This document shows positions 1 through 8,170 of a stretch of DNA of 64,000 bases, piece after piece. The DNA is from UBA4781 sp963556045 (GTDB taxonomy: Bacteria > Chloroflexota > Anaerolineae > Anaerolineales > Anaerolineaceae): assembly GCA_963556045.3 (NCBI GenBank), contig CAUVYA020000002.1, positions 372,001-436,000 of the forward strand, read 5' to 3'. Numbering within the stretch: the stretch's first letter is position 1; each line of letters begins with the position of its first letter. Made by a program: the position numbers and the translations under genes. The notes under the pieces are model-generated. The model made no database searches and had not been told where the DNA came from. It saw only the letters and a list, made by a program, of their open reading frames with translations.

Positions 1-18
1 TTATTGGGATTAGGTTAA
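1..18 (+). CDS. 3' end of an upstream ORF (partial, unidentified)
   Basis: The first 18 bases read in one frame as five codons (Leu-Leu-Gly-Leu-Gly) followed by TAA, six bases before the next start codon, so an upstream gene of the same operon may end here. Five residues cannot identify it. From the cluster that follows (SGNH proteins, acyl carrier protein, acyl-AMP ligase) I would expect an MBOAT-type membrane O-acyltransferase, but that is inference only. Confidence 0.35.
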   Translation, partial: LLGLG

Positions 19-24
19 ACAAGT

Positions 25-1123
25 ATGAAAAACGAAAATATTAACCCTTTCCGTATCATGATTAAAGCATTATTAATCCTGCTGATATTTAATTTTGCCT
101 TCCCTTTGATCGAGAAAATGCCCGTACAGCAAATAACCCTGTACAATCATATCGTCAGGGGGAGAGAGCGCTTACCATTCGGTGAGAACCCTCAACAGGC
201 ATATAATCTTACGATGAATGATTTAGATGCAATGCTGCTTTCTCATGAGATCAGCAAACGTTCAGCCGATGAATCCTTATCAGTGGTAATCGGTGGTGAT
301 TCATCTGTATGGGGAACACTGCTGGAAAATGAGGATACGATTTCAGTTAAACTTGAACAAAAATTCCTTGATAAAAATGTCCATGTTTATAACCTGGGAT
401 ACCCAACTACTGCGATTCTGAAAGACCTTGTCCTGTTGGACGCAAGCCTCGCCTGCGAACCCGATATGATTATCTGGTTCATTACCCTCAACTCACTAAT
501 ACGGGATGCTCATAAAGATGCGCCTATCCTCATAAATAATCCTGAAAAGACCAATGCCGTTATTACCGGTTACGATTTGTCAATACCTCTTTTACCAGAA
601 AGAACTTTTCTCGATAAAACCTTTTTCAATCAAAGGCGGAATATTCACGATCGTATACAACTGCAATTATTTGCAGCAATGTGGGGGGCGACCGGGATAG
701 ATCAATTCATTCCCCAGGAATACAATTCTGCCGCTCGCGACCTTGAAGATGATGATTCTTATTTGGGCATCACGGATCATGAACTGAATGAACAGGATCT
801 GGAATTAGAGGTGGTAGCGGCTTTCATCAAGCAAAAACCCAGGTGTAGAAGTGATCATTGTGAATGAACCAATCCTGATCAGCCAAGGGGTGAATAGTGA
901 TGTTCGTTACAATTTCTATTATCCACGATGGGCTTATGACCAATATCGAACTTTGATTGCAACCAAATTCGATGAAATGGGGATAAAATATATCGATTTA
1001 TGGGATAGCGTACCTGAAAAGTATTTCACTAATAGCGCGATCCATTATAATGCTCAGGGTGCTGACATCCTTGTTGATGCCCTGTATTCTAAATTAGAGA
1101 AGGAAATATCGTTAATCGAATGA
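25..1123 (+). pseudogene. SGNH/GDSL-type envelope acylation protein, frameshifted
   Basis: Two overlapping frames together make one SGNH-like protein. The first (25-867) has an N-terminal hydrophobic anchor (about residues 11-29), a GDS motif at residues 91-93 (GGDSSVWG) and a block-II-like NLGYP at about 123. The second (to 1123) holds the C-terminal IHYNAQG block with the expected His. Around 832-840 the run GCAAAAACCC carries one A too many: removing it gives a continuous reading IKQNPGVEVIIVNEP across the junction. The gene is therefore broken, or the base is a sequencing error, or slippage restores the frame. Such proteins act outside the membrane and transfer or remove acyl groups on polysaccharides, together with MBOAT partners. 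The Asp of the usual DxxH motif is not evident. The next gene overlaps the stop codon by 4 bp. Confidence 0.7.
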
Positions 1124-2064
1124 AATACAGTAAATTTGTTTTAATCCTGTGCTGCGCACTGGTACTCTCGAATTGTACACAACCCGGCGTAGAAGATGCC
1201 ACAACAACTAATATAGAGACAAATCAGACAGATGATGTTAACAGTACTGCCACACAGGTGGCAACTGCAACACCAGAAGTTGTTCAAGAAATTACACCGC
1301 CAACCGAAACGCCCGCATTTACTCCCACCCCCGATGAGCGAATGGCTCCAGAGGATTGGAAAAGATGGCAGGTTATTCCCCACATTTCAGGGACCGTAAA
1401 AGATATCTATGATCATGGTCAAGAACTTGGAAGGAATCCGAATGCATTTTCAAAGATCGGAGATTGTCAAAATATAAAAGAAGCATTCCTTGGCTTTTTT
1501 GATCGTCAAAATGTATATCTTGCAGAGAATCAGCAGCATTTGCAGGAAACAATAGATAACTTTAGAGGTTATTTCAATCGAGATGGTTTCGCGGTTCAGG
1601 GAGGATTAAACGCTCCTTCCAGCCTCAATCCATTAATGTCAGATCCAGCTTCCTGCCAACCAGATGAGAATCCTTTGATGTGCGAAGTAAGAAATAACAA
1701 TCCAGCTTTTGCTTTTGTCAGTTTTGAATTATGGTATAAGGGGCGTTCAGCAGAGAATTATGAGAGCTACCTCAGACAGGTTTTAGATTACCTTATTTCA
1801 CAGGGTATCGTACCGATTTTACTTACGAAGGCTGATAATACCGAAGGGGATGATTCCATCAACTTTACCATTGCAAAATTGTCCTATGAATATGATATTC
1901 CTATGGTTAACTGGTGGTATACAGCACATACTATGCAGGGTAATGGGATGGATCCTGAACGAAATGATGGCTTTCATATTTCAGCTACTGCCTGGACAGA
2001 AAGAAGCTATGACGCACTTAAAACACTGGATGTGGTCTGGCGTTTTGTGCGAGACATTCAATAA
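1120..2064 (+). CDS. SGNH-like lipoprotein with a GDC instead of GDS motif
   Basis: A 314-residue predicted lipoprotein: hydrophobic signal peptide with lipobox LSNC (Cys19), then a Thr/Pro/Glu-rich linker to about residue 78, then a globular domain. The domain has the layout of an SGNH hydrolase: a block-I-like IGDCQN at 113-118 and a C-terminal DGFH (Asp283, His286) that matches the DxxH block. The nucleophile position reads Cys116 rather than Ser. It overlaps the preceding SGNH gene by ATGA and is followed 20 bp later by an acyl carrier protein, so it is likely an outer-face partner of an acyl transfer pathway. Family assignment rests on motif layout; substrate unknown. Confidence 0.6.
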   Translation: MKYSKFVLILCCALVLSNCTQPGVEDATTTNIETNQTDDVNSTATQVATATPEVVQEITPPTETPAFTPTPDERMAPEDWKRWQVIPHISGTVKDIYDHGQELGRNPNAFSKIGDCQNIKEAFLGFFDRQNVYLAENQQHLQETIDNFRGYFNRDGFAVQGGLNAPSSLNPLMSDPASCQPDENPLMCEVRNNNPAFAFVSFELWYKGRSAENYESYLRQVLDYLISQGIVPILLTKADNTEGDDSINFTIAKLSYEYDIPMVNWWYTAHTMQGNGMDPERNDGFHISATAWTERSYDALKTLDVVWRFVRDIQ

Positions 2065-2084
2065 AGAAAGAGGACTTTGCGAAA

Positions 2085-2333
2085 ATGGATAAAAATACAA
2101 TCATCGAGATGCTTGCAAAGAAAATCGTGGAAGATATTCTCAAAGAACCCGGACGTATAGTATCCGAAAAAGAGACTTTAATCAGCAGTGGTTTAATTGA
2201 TTCCTTCTCACTGGTTGACCTGGCGCTGATCGTGGAAGATCTTTTTAACGTACAGATTGATGATGCTGAACTTTCTGCTGATACTTTCGATACCCTTGAT
2301 CAATTAGCAGACTTGATTCAACAACGGCTGTAA
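2085..2333 (+). CDS. Acyl carrier protein
   Basis: An 82-residue acidic protein of acyl carrier protein size. The phosphopantetheine attachment site is seen as GLIDSFSLVDL with Ser40; the flanking helix LALIVEDLFNVQID is typical of ACP and DltC-like carriers. The start ATG lies 20 bp after the SGNH lipoprotein gene with GGACTTTGCG before it, and the ligase gene begins 3 bp after the stop. The carrier probably receives an acyl group from the adjacent acyl-AMP ligase and hands it to a membrane acyltransferase. It is not the fatty acid synthase ACP by context, since no fab genes are nearby. Confidence 0.85.
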   Translation: MDKNTIIEMLAKKIVEDILKEPGRIVSEKETLISSGLIDSFSLVDLALIVEDLFNVQIDDAELSADTFDTLDQLADLIQQRL

Positions 2334-2336
2334 ACA

Positions 2337-4013
2337 ATGCAAAATTTTTCATCAGTCCTGCTGGAACATTATAAAAACGATGCTGATTTCCCCGTATTGA
2401 TCTTTAAAAGTGCAGGCAGACCAGATCTACCGATCACATATCGAGAATTGCTGGAAAATTCTTACTGCTACACCAGCAAATTCATGCAGGGAGGTATTCA
2501 ACCGGGAGATGTGGTTATTTTGGTACTGCAGCATAGTTTGGAGCTTATCTATTCCTATTTTGGTGCAATTTTAGCCGGTGCAGTACCATCCATGATGCCA
2601 TTCCTGACAGAAAAACTCATTCCTGAAAAATATCAAAGCGATTTTCAATCGCTCATATCCATCATCCATCCTGAGGCGATTGTCACTTATTCTGAATTTA
2701 AACAGGAAGTTTTCGACAAATTTGATGAAGCGCCGCAGGTAGAACACCTCATCCTCTGTGATGATGTAGTGCTTGAAAGACAACAGTTAACAGATGAGAT
2801 CCCGGGCTTATTACGAGATGAAGAAAGTATTGTTCTTTTACAGCATTCGTCCGGTTCAACCGGGCTGCAAAAAGGAGTGGCATTATCTCATCAGGCAGTT
2901 TTCAACCAGTTAGATGAGTATTCAAAGGCAATCAAACTTGATGCTGAAAAGGATGTGATTGTAAGCTGGCTGCCTCTCTACCATGACATGGGATTGATAG
3001 CCTGCTATCTCTTGCCTATTCTTTATCGTACGCAGCTGGTTATGATGTCACCCTTCGATTGGGTGAAAGCACCATATCGTTTGATGACCGCCATCACTGA
3101 GTACAGGGGCACCTTGTGCTGGCTTCCTAATTTTGCCTACAACTTCTGTGCAAAGAAAGTACGAAACAGTCAGCTTGAAAATGTAGACCTCTCTACAATG
3201 AGAGCATTTATCAATTGTTCTGAACCGATGCGCGATACAAGCCATCAAGAATTTATTAAACGATATCAACCATATGGTTTGAAAGAAAGCGTATTGGCGA
3301 CAAGCTACGCTATGGCAGAGAATGTTTTTGCTGTTACTCAGGGCGGCATTGATTTACCAATTGTGAAAGACATTATTAATCGTGACGTGTTTCAAACAGA
3401 AAAGAGAGCCGTACCTGCCGTCGAAAACGAACCATCGCTGGTTATGCTATCAACCGGACAGGCTGTTGGAAGTGTTGATATTGCTATACTTGATGACAAA
3501 AATCAATTCCTTGATGATAGATATATAGGTGAAGTGGTCATAAAAAGCGATAGCCTTTTTACCGGTTACTACAATCGTCCTGATCTGACAGAAAAAACAT
3601 TCATGGATGGTTGGTTTCGCACCGGTGATTATGGCTATCTATCTGATGGAGAGCTTTTCATTACCGGACGAAAAAAGGACCTGATCATCGTGGGGGGAAA
3701 GAACATTTATCCGCAGGACCTGGAAGCTCTTGCAAATGAGGTTGATGGAGTGCATCCCGGGCGTGTAGTCGCATTTGGTATGTACGATGAATCCAGTGGG
3801 ACAGAAGAAGTGGTTCTTATCGCGGAAACGGATACAAAAGTTGAGGAAGAGAAAGAAATAATTAGTCGGGCTATAAAAGAAAAAGTAACCAGAAATTCTG
3901 CAATAGCCTTGCGACACGTACTGCTGGTGGATGAAAAATGGCTGATTAAAACCAGCAGCGGTAAAATTGCTCGCTCTGCGAATAAGGAAAAATATATTCG
4001 TATATTAAGGTAG
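2337..4013 (+). CDS. Fatty-acyl-AMP ligase-like AMP-binding enzyme
   Basis: A 558-residue ANL-superfamily adenylate-forming enzyme. Visible motifs are the ATP P-loop SSGSTGLQKG (about 171-180), the WLPLYHDMGL block typical of fatty-acyl-AMP ligases, a PNFAYNFC segment also typical of that group, the hinge region GRKKDLIIVGGKN, and the C-terminal catalytic Lys in KTSSGKIARS. It would activate a carboxylic acid as acyl-AMP and load it onto the carrier protein encoded 3 bp upstream. Together with the two SGNH proteins this resembles the logic of the dlt operon (DltA, DltC, DltB, DltD), but the enzyme class points to a fatty or short-chain acyl group, not D-alanine. The acyl substrate cannot be read from sequence. 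Confidence 0.85.
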   Translation: MQNFSSVLLEHYKNDADFPVLIFKSAGRPDLPITYRELLENSYCYTSKFMQGGIQPGDVVILVLQHSLELIYSYFGAILAGAVPSMMPFLTEKLIPEKYQSDFQSLISIIHPEAIVTYSEFKQEVFDKFDEAPQVEHLILCDDVVLERQQLTDEIPGLLRDEESIVLLQHSSGSTGLQKGVALSHQAVFNQLDEYSKAIKLDAEKDVIVSWLPLYHDMGLIACYLLPILYRTQLVMMSPFDWVKAPYRLMTAITEYRGTLCWLPNFAYNFCAKKVRNSQLENVDLSTMRAFINCSEPMRDTSHQEFIKRYQPYGLKESVLATSYAMAENVFAVTQGGIDLPIVKDIINRDVFQTEKRAVPAVENEPSLVMLSTGQAVGSVDIAILDDKNQFLDDRYIGEVVIKSDSLFTGYYNRPDLTEKTFMDGWFRTGDYGYLSDGELFITGRKKDLIIVGGKNIYPQDLEALANEVDGVHPGRVVAFGMYDESSGTEEVVLIAETDTKVEEEKEIISRAIKEKVTRNSAIALRHVLLVDEKWLIKTSSGKIARSANKEKYIRILR

Positions 4014-4056
4014 CCTGCTTAGCGAGCATAAAACAGAGATTTCGTTTATAAGATCA

Positions 4057-4086
4057 TTGAACTTAGTGTTCTATTCTATGTAGAAT
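4057..4086 (+). promoter_or_regulatory. Candidate sigma70-type promoter for the GT87-like gene
   Basis: TTGAAC (4057-4062) and TAGAAT (4081-4086) are separated by 18 bp in the gap after the ligase gene. The -10 box overlaps the short palindrome ATTCTA-TG-TAGAAT (4073-4086). If used, transcription would begin after the ATG at 4087, which favours the later start at 4114. Confidence 0.4.
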
Positions 4087-4113
4087 ATGTGTATTCAATT
4101 TAGAAAGCATAGT

Positions 4114-5373
4114 ATGCAAAAAAATCCATTTAAAATAACAAAGTGGTGGGATAAATTACATTCAGGGAAAAAGGTCATTCAACAATATGCCATATATTTT
4201 TTCGCAATTCTACTCATATTTTCTTTTAGTTTGCTCGTAGCGAAAAATACAATAGGTGGTGTAGATTTCTACGTAAAATGGAGCAGCGCCAGAGCTATCC
4301 AGACTGGAGAGGATAGTGTTTACAGTAAGGCAGTACAAGACTCTCTCACAGAAGATGACGAGTCGTTTTTATTCTTTGAATTGCCCGAAAACAATCGGTT
4401 TACGGCGCCAATTTTTACACTTTTTCTGTATTATCCTTTTGCATTAATACAAGATTTTGAATTGGCACGGTCTTTATGGATGACAGTTTGCATTATTCTT
4501 TTGATTTTTGGGATGAAACAGCAAGAGCAAAATGTTTTCCAATGGCCAACAAAAAATGGAACAGGCTACTTTTTACTGGCATTCATTCTTTTCAACATTT
4601 TCTCGATCATTACGGTGCTATCTGGTGATATTCTGATCATTGCTCTAACTTTAATCCTGATTGCACTCCAGCATGCTCGAAAAGGCAATTATGAGCTGGC
4701 TGGCATATTTTGCGGGTTGGCGACTTTTCAACCAGTACTAGCATTAGCCTGGGTCATCTTATTGAGTGTATTTAGTGTTCGAGAAGGTAAATGGGGAGTA
4801 CTAATCTGGTATGTCATCACGACTATGTTATTGATCCTTTCAGGATTCATTCTACAAGCTGGTTGGACGGTAGAATATTTACAAACCGTAATCCTTACGA
4901 TACGGGCGATACCAGAGTATTTGCAGATTCAATCCTTCAATATTTTCCAAATTATCAGGACCATTATCCCAATTGGTATTTTTGTGATTGAATGGATACG
5001 TACCTTTGCACGCATAGATAGACCACAGAATAATAAATGGCTTTTCAACCTCAGCCTTGTTTTGTTTGCAATCATCGTAATGCCATTGAAACCCGAAGCT
5101 TTTTTATTAACTCTTCCCGCGTGGATAGAAATATTTTCAGAATGGAACAAACGTCGAAATAACAGTGCAAAAGTAATCAGTTATATTAATCTTGGTGTTT
5201 ATCTACTTCTATCGGGTATCTTTCTTTTTACCAATCAAGAATCACTGGTTAACCAACAGCACATCTCCGAAATAATTTATATAATCTCTTCAATCCACGT
5301 GTTAATCAGCATGTATTGGATCCGCGGATGGTTGAAACAGGAGGAAATGAAGAATTACATAGAACTTGCATGA
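4114..5373 (+). CDS. GT87/DUF2029-like integral membrane glycosyltransferase
   Basis: A membrane protein of about 419 residues with some ten hydrophobic segments. The first extracytoplasmic loop contains GGVDFYVKWSSARAIQTG, which has the D-x-x-Y spacing of the GT87 (DUF2029) family of polyprenol-phosphate-sugar dependent mannosyl- and arabinosyl-like transferases. An ATG at 4087 would add nine residues, but it lies on top of the candidate promoter, so 4114 is preferred. No strong ribosome binding site is visible. It stands alone between the acylation cluster and pfk and may modify a cell-envelope glycan. Membrane topology is clear; enzyme activity is inferred from family resemblance. Confidence 0.6.
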   Translation: MQKNPFKITKWWDKLHSGKKVIQQYAIYFFAILLIFSFSLLVAKNTIGGVDFYVKWSSARAIQTGEDSVYSKAVQDSLTEDDESFLFFELPENNRFTAPIFTLFLYYPFALIQDFELARSLWMTVCIILLIFGMKQQEQNVFQWPTKNGTGYFLLAFILFNIFSIITVLSGDILIIALTLILIALQHARKGNYELAGIFCGLATFQPVLALAWVILLSVFSVREGKWGVLIWYVITTMLLILSGFILQAGWTVEYLQTVILTIRAIPEYLQIQSFNIFQIIRTIIPIGIFVIEWIRTFARIDRPQNNKWLFNLSLVLFAIIVMPLKPEAFLLTLPAWIEIFSEWNKRRNNSAKVISYINLGVYLLLSGIFLFTNQESLVNQQHISEIIYIISSIHVLISMYWIRGWLKQEEMKNYIELA

Positions 5374-5388
5374 TATATATCCAATTTA

Positions 5389-5397
5389 TGCTATACT
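5389..5397 (+). promoter_or_regulatory. Extended -10 promoter candidate for pfk
   Basis: TGCTATACT (TGn plus TATACT) lies 40 bp before the chosen ATG. No good -35 is seen at 16-18 bp, as is allowed for extended -10 promoters. Confidence 0.4.
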
Positions 5398-5436
5398 TTC
5401 TCCGGTTAATCTCAACACGCATTTATGGAGGCACGT

Positions 5437-6603
5437 ATGGTAAAGACAATCGGGATATTAACCGGGGGAGGTGATGTACCGGGTTTAAATCCTGCAATGA
5501 AGATGGTAGTACTAAATGCACTCGAAGCGGGATATCGAGTTATGGGTATTCGCCGTGGGTGGATGGGATTGTTGAATTATGATTTTGACGAGCCATCCAC
5601 ACACGAGTATTACGTCAATGAATTGGATGAAATTGATGTGCGCAAGATAGATAGAAATGGTGGCACATTCTTACACACTTCCAGGACGAATCCCCAAAAA
5701 GTTAAAGAAAAAGATATACCTGATTTCTTGCATGATTCTCCCATGGGTGTAAATCTCGAAAATGGAACATATGACTTTACGAAACATATCTTACAGGTAC
5801 TTGATCATCTCAACATTGATGTCCTTGTTACTATTGGCGGAGACGACACACTCAGCTACTCAGCAAGATTAACGAAAGAAGGATTTCCAACTGTTGGTAT
5901 TCCTAAAACGATGGATAATGATGTCTACGGGACGGATTACTGCATCGGTTTTTCTACTGCGGTAACACGCAGCGTAGAATTGATCACCAATATGCGTACC
6001 TCTCTTGGTTCTCATGAAAGAATAGGTGTTTTAGAACTATTTGGTCGTAATTCTGGAGAGACAAGTTTGATAAGCGCTTATTTAGCACATGTAGATCGAG
6101 CAATAATCTCAGAGGTGCCATTTGAAATGGATAAATTGGCGAACTTCTTATTAGAAGACAAACGCTACAGTCCATCCAATTATTCTATAATGACAGTCTC
6201 AGAAGGCGCTACGTTCAAGGGTGGCGAGATCATCGAAACAGGTGAAACAGACGCGTATGGACACCGTAAATTGGGTGGGATTGGCGAGATCATATCTGAA
6301 GAGATCAAGCGCATCACCGGTCAACATACTATGTATCAAAAGCTGGGCTATCTCATGCGCTCCGGTCCACCGGATTCGCTGGATAGAATGGTAGCCATGA
6401 GCTTTGGGACGCTGGCTTTCCAATTGATCAAGAATAACGATTTTGGAAAGATGACTGCACTCAAGGAAGGGAAATATTCAACATTCCCACTGGACCAGGT
6501 CACAAATGGGAAAAAGACTGTGGATGTAGAATCTTATTATGATAAAGAAAACTATAAGCCGCGTGTGAATAATGTTCTCGGACACCCCATGTTCCTCAAA
6601 TAA
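5437..6603 (+). CDS. pfp: 6-phosphofructokinase, predicted PPi-dependent
   Basis: A 388-residue phosphofructokinase of group II/III type. The nucleotide/PPi-binding loop GILTGGGDVPGLN is at residues 6-18. The two positions that separate ATP from PPi users read as PPi type: GGDD at 134-137 (Asp in place of the Gly of ATP enzymes) and PKTMDND at 156-162 (Lys in place of Gly). It should catalyse reversible phosphorylation of fructose 6-phosphate with pyrophosphate. The ATG at 5437 is chosen over 5425 because GGAGG (5427-5431) sits at ideal distance from it. It is transcribed alone: a candidate extended -10 lies upstream and a strong terminator follows. Group III ATP users can also carry similar motifs, so the donor is a prediction. 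Confidence 0.88.
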   Translation: MVKTIGILTGGGDVPGLNPAMKMVVLNALEAGYRVMGIRRGWMGLLNYDFDEPSTHEYYVNELDEIDVRKIDRNGGTFLHTSRTNPQKVKEKDIPDFLHDSPMGVNLENGTYDFTKHILQVLDHLNIDVLVTIGGDDTLSYSARLTKEGFPTVGIPKTMDNDVYGTDYCIGFSTAVTRSVELITNMRTSLGSHERIGVLELFGRNSGETSLISAYLAHVDRAIISEVPFEMDKLANFLLEDKRYSPSNYSIMTVSEGATFKGGEIIETGETDAYGHRKLGGIGEIISEEIKRITGQHTMYQKLGYLMRSGPPDSLDRMVAMSFGTLAFQLIKNNDFGKMTALKEGKYSTFPLDQVTNGKKTVDVESYYDKENYKPRVNNVLGHPMFLK

Positions 6604-6609
6604 AATGAT

Positions 6610-6634
6610 GGCGGGATAATTATCCCGCCTTTTT
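6610..6634 (+). terminator. Rho-independent terminator of pfk
   Basis: A perfect 10-bp stem, GGCGGGATAA with TTATCCCGCC (6610-6629), is followed by TTTTT. Confidence 0.9.
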
Positions 6635-6644
6635 CTCAATTAAT

Positions 6645-7142
6645 ATGGATGAACAAGTCGTAAAACGCCCTAACACCTATACCGTAATTCCCAGAGTTCT
6701 GGCTTTCATTGAGCATGACGATGCTATTTTATTCATTAAGAGATTAAAAAAGAATGCTTTCGCATATCAAAAATTGAACGGCATCGGAGGACACATTGAA
6801 AAAGGCGAGGATCCACTTACTGCTATTCGAAGGGAAGTACTGGAAGAAAGTGGATTACTCATCGATGACTTCACCTTACATGCAATAATCTTTATTGATA
6901 TAGAGAGCAACCAGGGAATCAATGTATTTGTTTTTTCAGCACTTTATCCTGGTGGAGATTTGCAGAAATCTGACGAGGGTGATTTGTTATGGGTAAAAAA
7001 GAACGAGATTCACAAACGATCTGTTATTAAAGATATTCCCATGTTATTGAAGATGGTCGATGAATCCAAAAAAGATGGTCAGATCAAGTATTTGCAATAC
7101 ATCTATCAAGAAAAAGAATTAACTATCCGCCATATCATTTAA
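6645..7142 (+). CDS. Nudix hydrolase
   Basis: A 165-residue Nudix protein. The Nudix box is complete: Gly49, Glu55 and R63-E-V-L-E-E-S-G70 fit Gx5Ex7REUxEExGU, giving the Mg-binding glutamates. The overall layout (RVLAFIEHDDAILFIKR, then GIGGHIEKGE) resembles the 8-oxo-dGTP diphosphatase/MutT group, so house-cleaning of nucleotides is plausible, but substrates in this family cannot be read from sequence. It starts 10 bp after the pfk terminator. Its last 24 bp overlap the 3' end of rsmD on the other strand. Confidence 0.85.
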   Translation: MDEQVVKRPNTYTVIPRVLAFIEHDDAILFIKRLKKNAFAYQKLNGIGGHIEKGEDPLTAIRREVLEESGLLIDDFTLHAIIFIDIESNQGINVFVFSALYPGGDLQKSDEGDLLWVKKNEIHKRSVIKDIPMLLKMVDESKKDGQIKYLQYIYQEKELTIRHII

Positions 7143-7697
7143 TTGAATCTGGTAGAATAGCAATAGAGTACTCCCATAAGTCCGTTTATCAAACAATTCC
7201 AGATTTTTCAGATCAACATCTTTGTTTTCTACCGGATGGATCTGAACAATAACCCAGCTATCATCATTGAGAAGTGAAAGATTTCTATCAACCATTAAAA
7301 GAGCTTTTTCCCACAATCCCATATACTGTGGGGGGGCAATGAAAATATAATCGAATCCCTGCGGATGTGTTTTTTGAAGAAAGCTGAATGCATCCTCCAT
7401 AAAAACCTGTGCATTTTGATCGACCTTGCAGTAGGCAAGATTGATTTTTAAGGTTTGGAAAGCATTCCGATTCTTTTCGATAAAAGTAGAAAAAGCTGCA
7501 CCACGACTTAACGCTTCAATGCCCACACTTCCGGTCCCCCCAAAAAGATCCAAGAACGTGGCATCTTGCACATCATTTCCGAGGATATTGAAAAGCGCTT
7601 CTTTTACACGATCAGTAATGGGTCTGGTTGAATCGCCGTGTACAGATTTTAAACGCAATCCCTTTGCAGTTCCTGAGATGATCCTGGGAGAAGCCAT
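7119..7697 (-). CDS. rsmD: 16S rRNA (guanine966-N2)-methyltransferase RsmD-like
   Basis: A 192-residue Rossmann methyltransferase. The N-terminus RIISGTAKGLRL and RPITDRVKEALFNIL is the RsmD family signature, and the SAM-binding motif LDLFGGTGSVG is at 49-59. Motif IV, usually DPPY/F, reads APPQY at 121-125, so the acidic catalytic-pocket residue is missing. It would methylate the exocyclic N2 of G966 in 16S rRNA during 30S assembly. A good AGGAG precedes the ATG at 7697. It converges on the Nudix gene, with a 24-bp overlap. Confidence 0.85.
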   Translation of the reverse strand: MASPRIISGTAKGLRLKSVHGDSTRPITDRVKEALFNILGNDVQDATFLDLFGGTGSVGIEALSRGAAFSTFIEKNRNAFQTLKINLAYCKVDQNAQVFMEDAFSFLQKTHPQGFDYIFIAPPQYMGLWEKALLMVDRNLSLLNDDSWVIVQIHPVENKDVDLKNLELFDKRTYGSTLLLFYQIQLNDMADS

Positions 7698-7723
7698 ATA
7701 TTGCTCCTAGCAAACGAGAAGAT

Positions 7724-8170
7724 CTACTTGATATCTTTATAGGTCCAAAAACGATTTGCAAAGTAATTCCAAAAAAGCACCACTACAATGGCAATCGCCA
7801 GGGAAATATTATGCCCAATTGTCGCAGGTGTTAGGAAAAAATCAGGGTTAACCGTGTTTTCTGCCAACTTTATAATTGGATGTTCAAGATATGAAAATAA
7901 AGGTGTACGAATGATAAGACCGATCACACTTATCACACTGAACTTTATCAATTGAGGTCCAACAGGGGTAGACTTTGATTCAGGATACGTCCAATTGCGA
8001 TTCCAGATAAAATTATTGACCACTGCCAGTGTAAATGAGCACACACTTGCTGTTACCGGATTGAATTGAAGTAGACTAATACAAAGGTTGAAAATAGTAA
8101 AATCAACAACGGTTCCACTCAAACCCACCACAGCGAATTTGATGAAACGCTTCGTTTGAGAATTATTCAA
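7724..8170 (-). CDS. GtrA-family membrane protein
   Basis: A 148-residue protein with four predicted membrane helices and the GtrA-type start RFIKFAVVGLSGTVVDF and end FWNYFANRFWTYK. GtrA-like proteins help move or flip polyprenyl-linked sugars for surface polysaccharide. The start codon appears to be TTG at 8170, overlapping the TGA of the sugar epimerase by 4 bp (TTGA), so the two are translationally coupled and probably work on the same glycan pathway. Confidence 0.85.
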   Translation of the reverse strand: MNNSQTKRFIKFAVVGLSGTVVDFTIFNLCISLLQFNPVTASVCSFTLAVVNNFIWNRNWTYPESKSTPVGPQLIKFSVISVIGLIIRTPLFSYLEHPIIKLAENTVNPDFFLTPATIGHNISLAIAIVVVLFWNYFANRFWTYKDIK

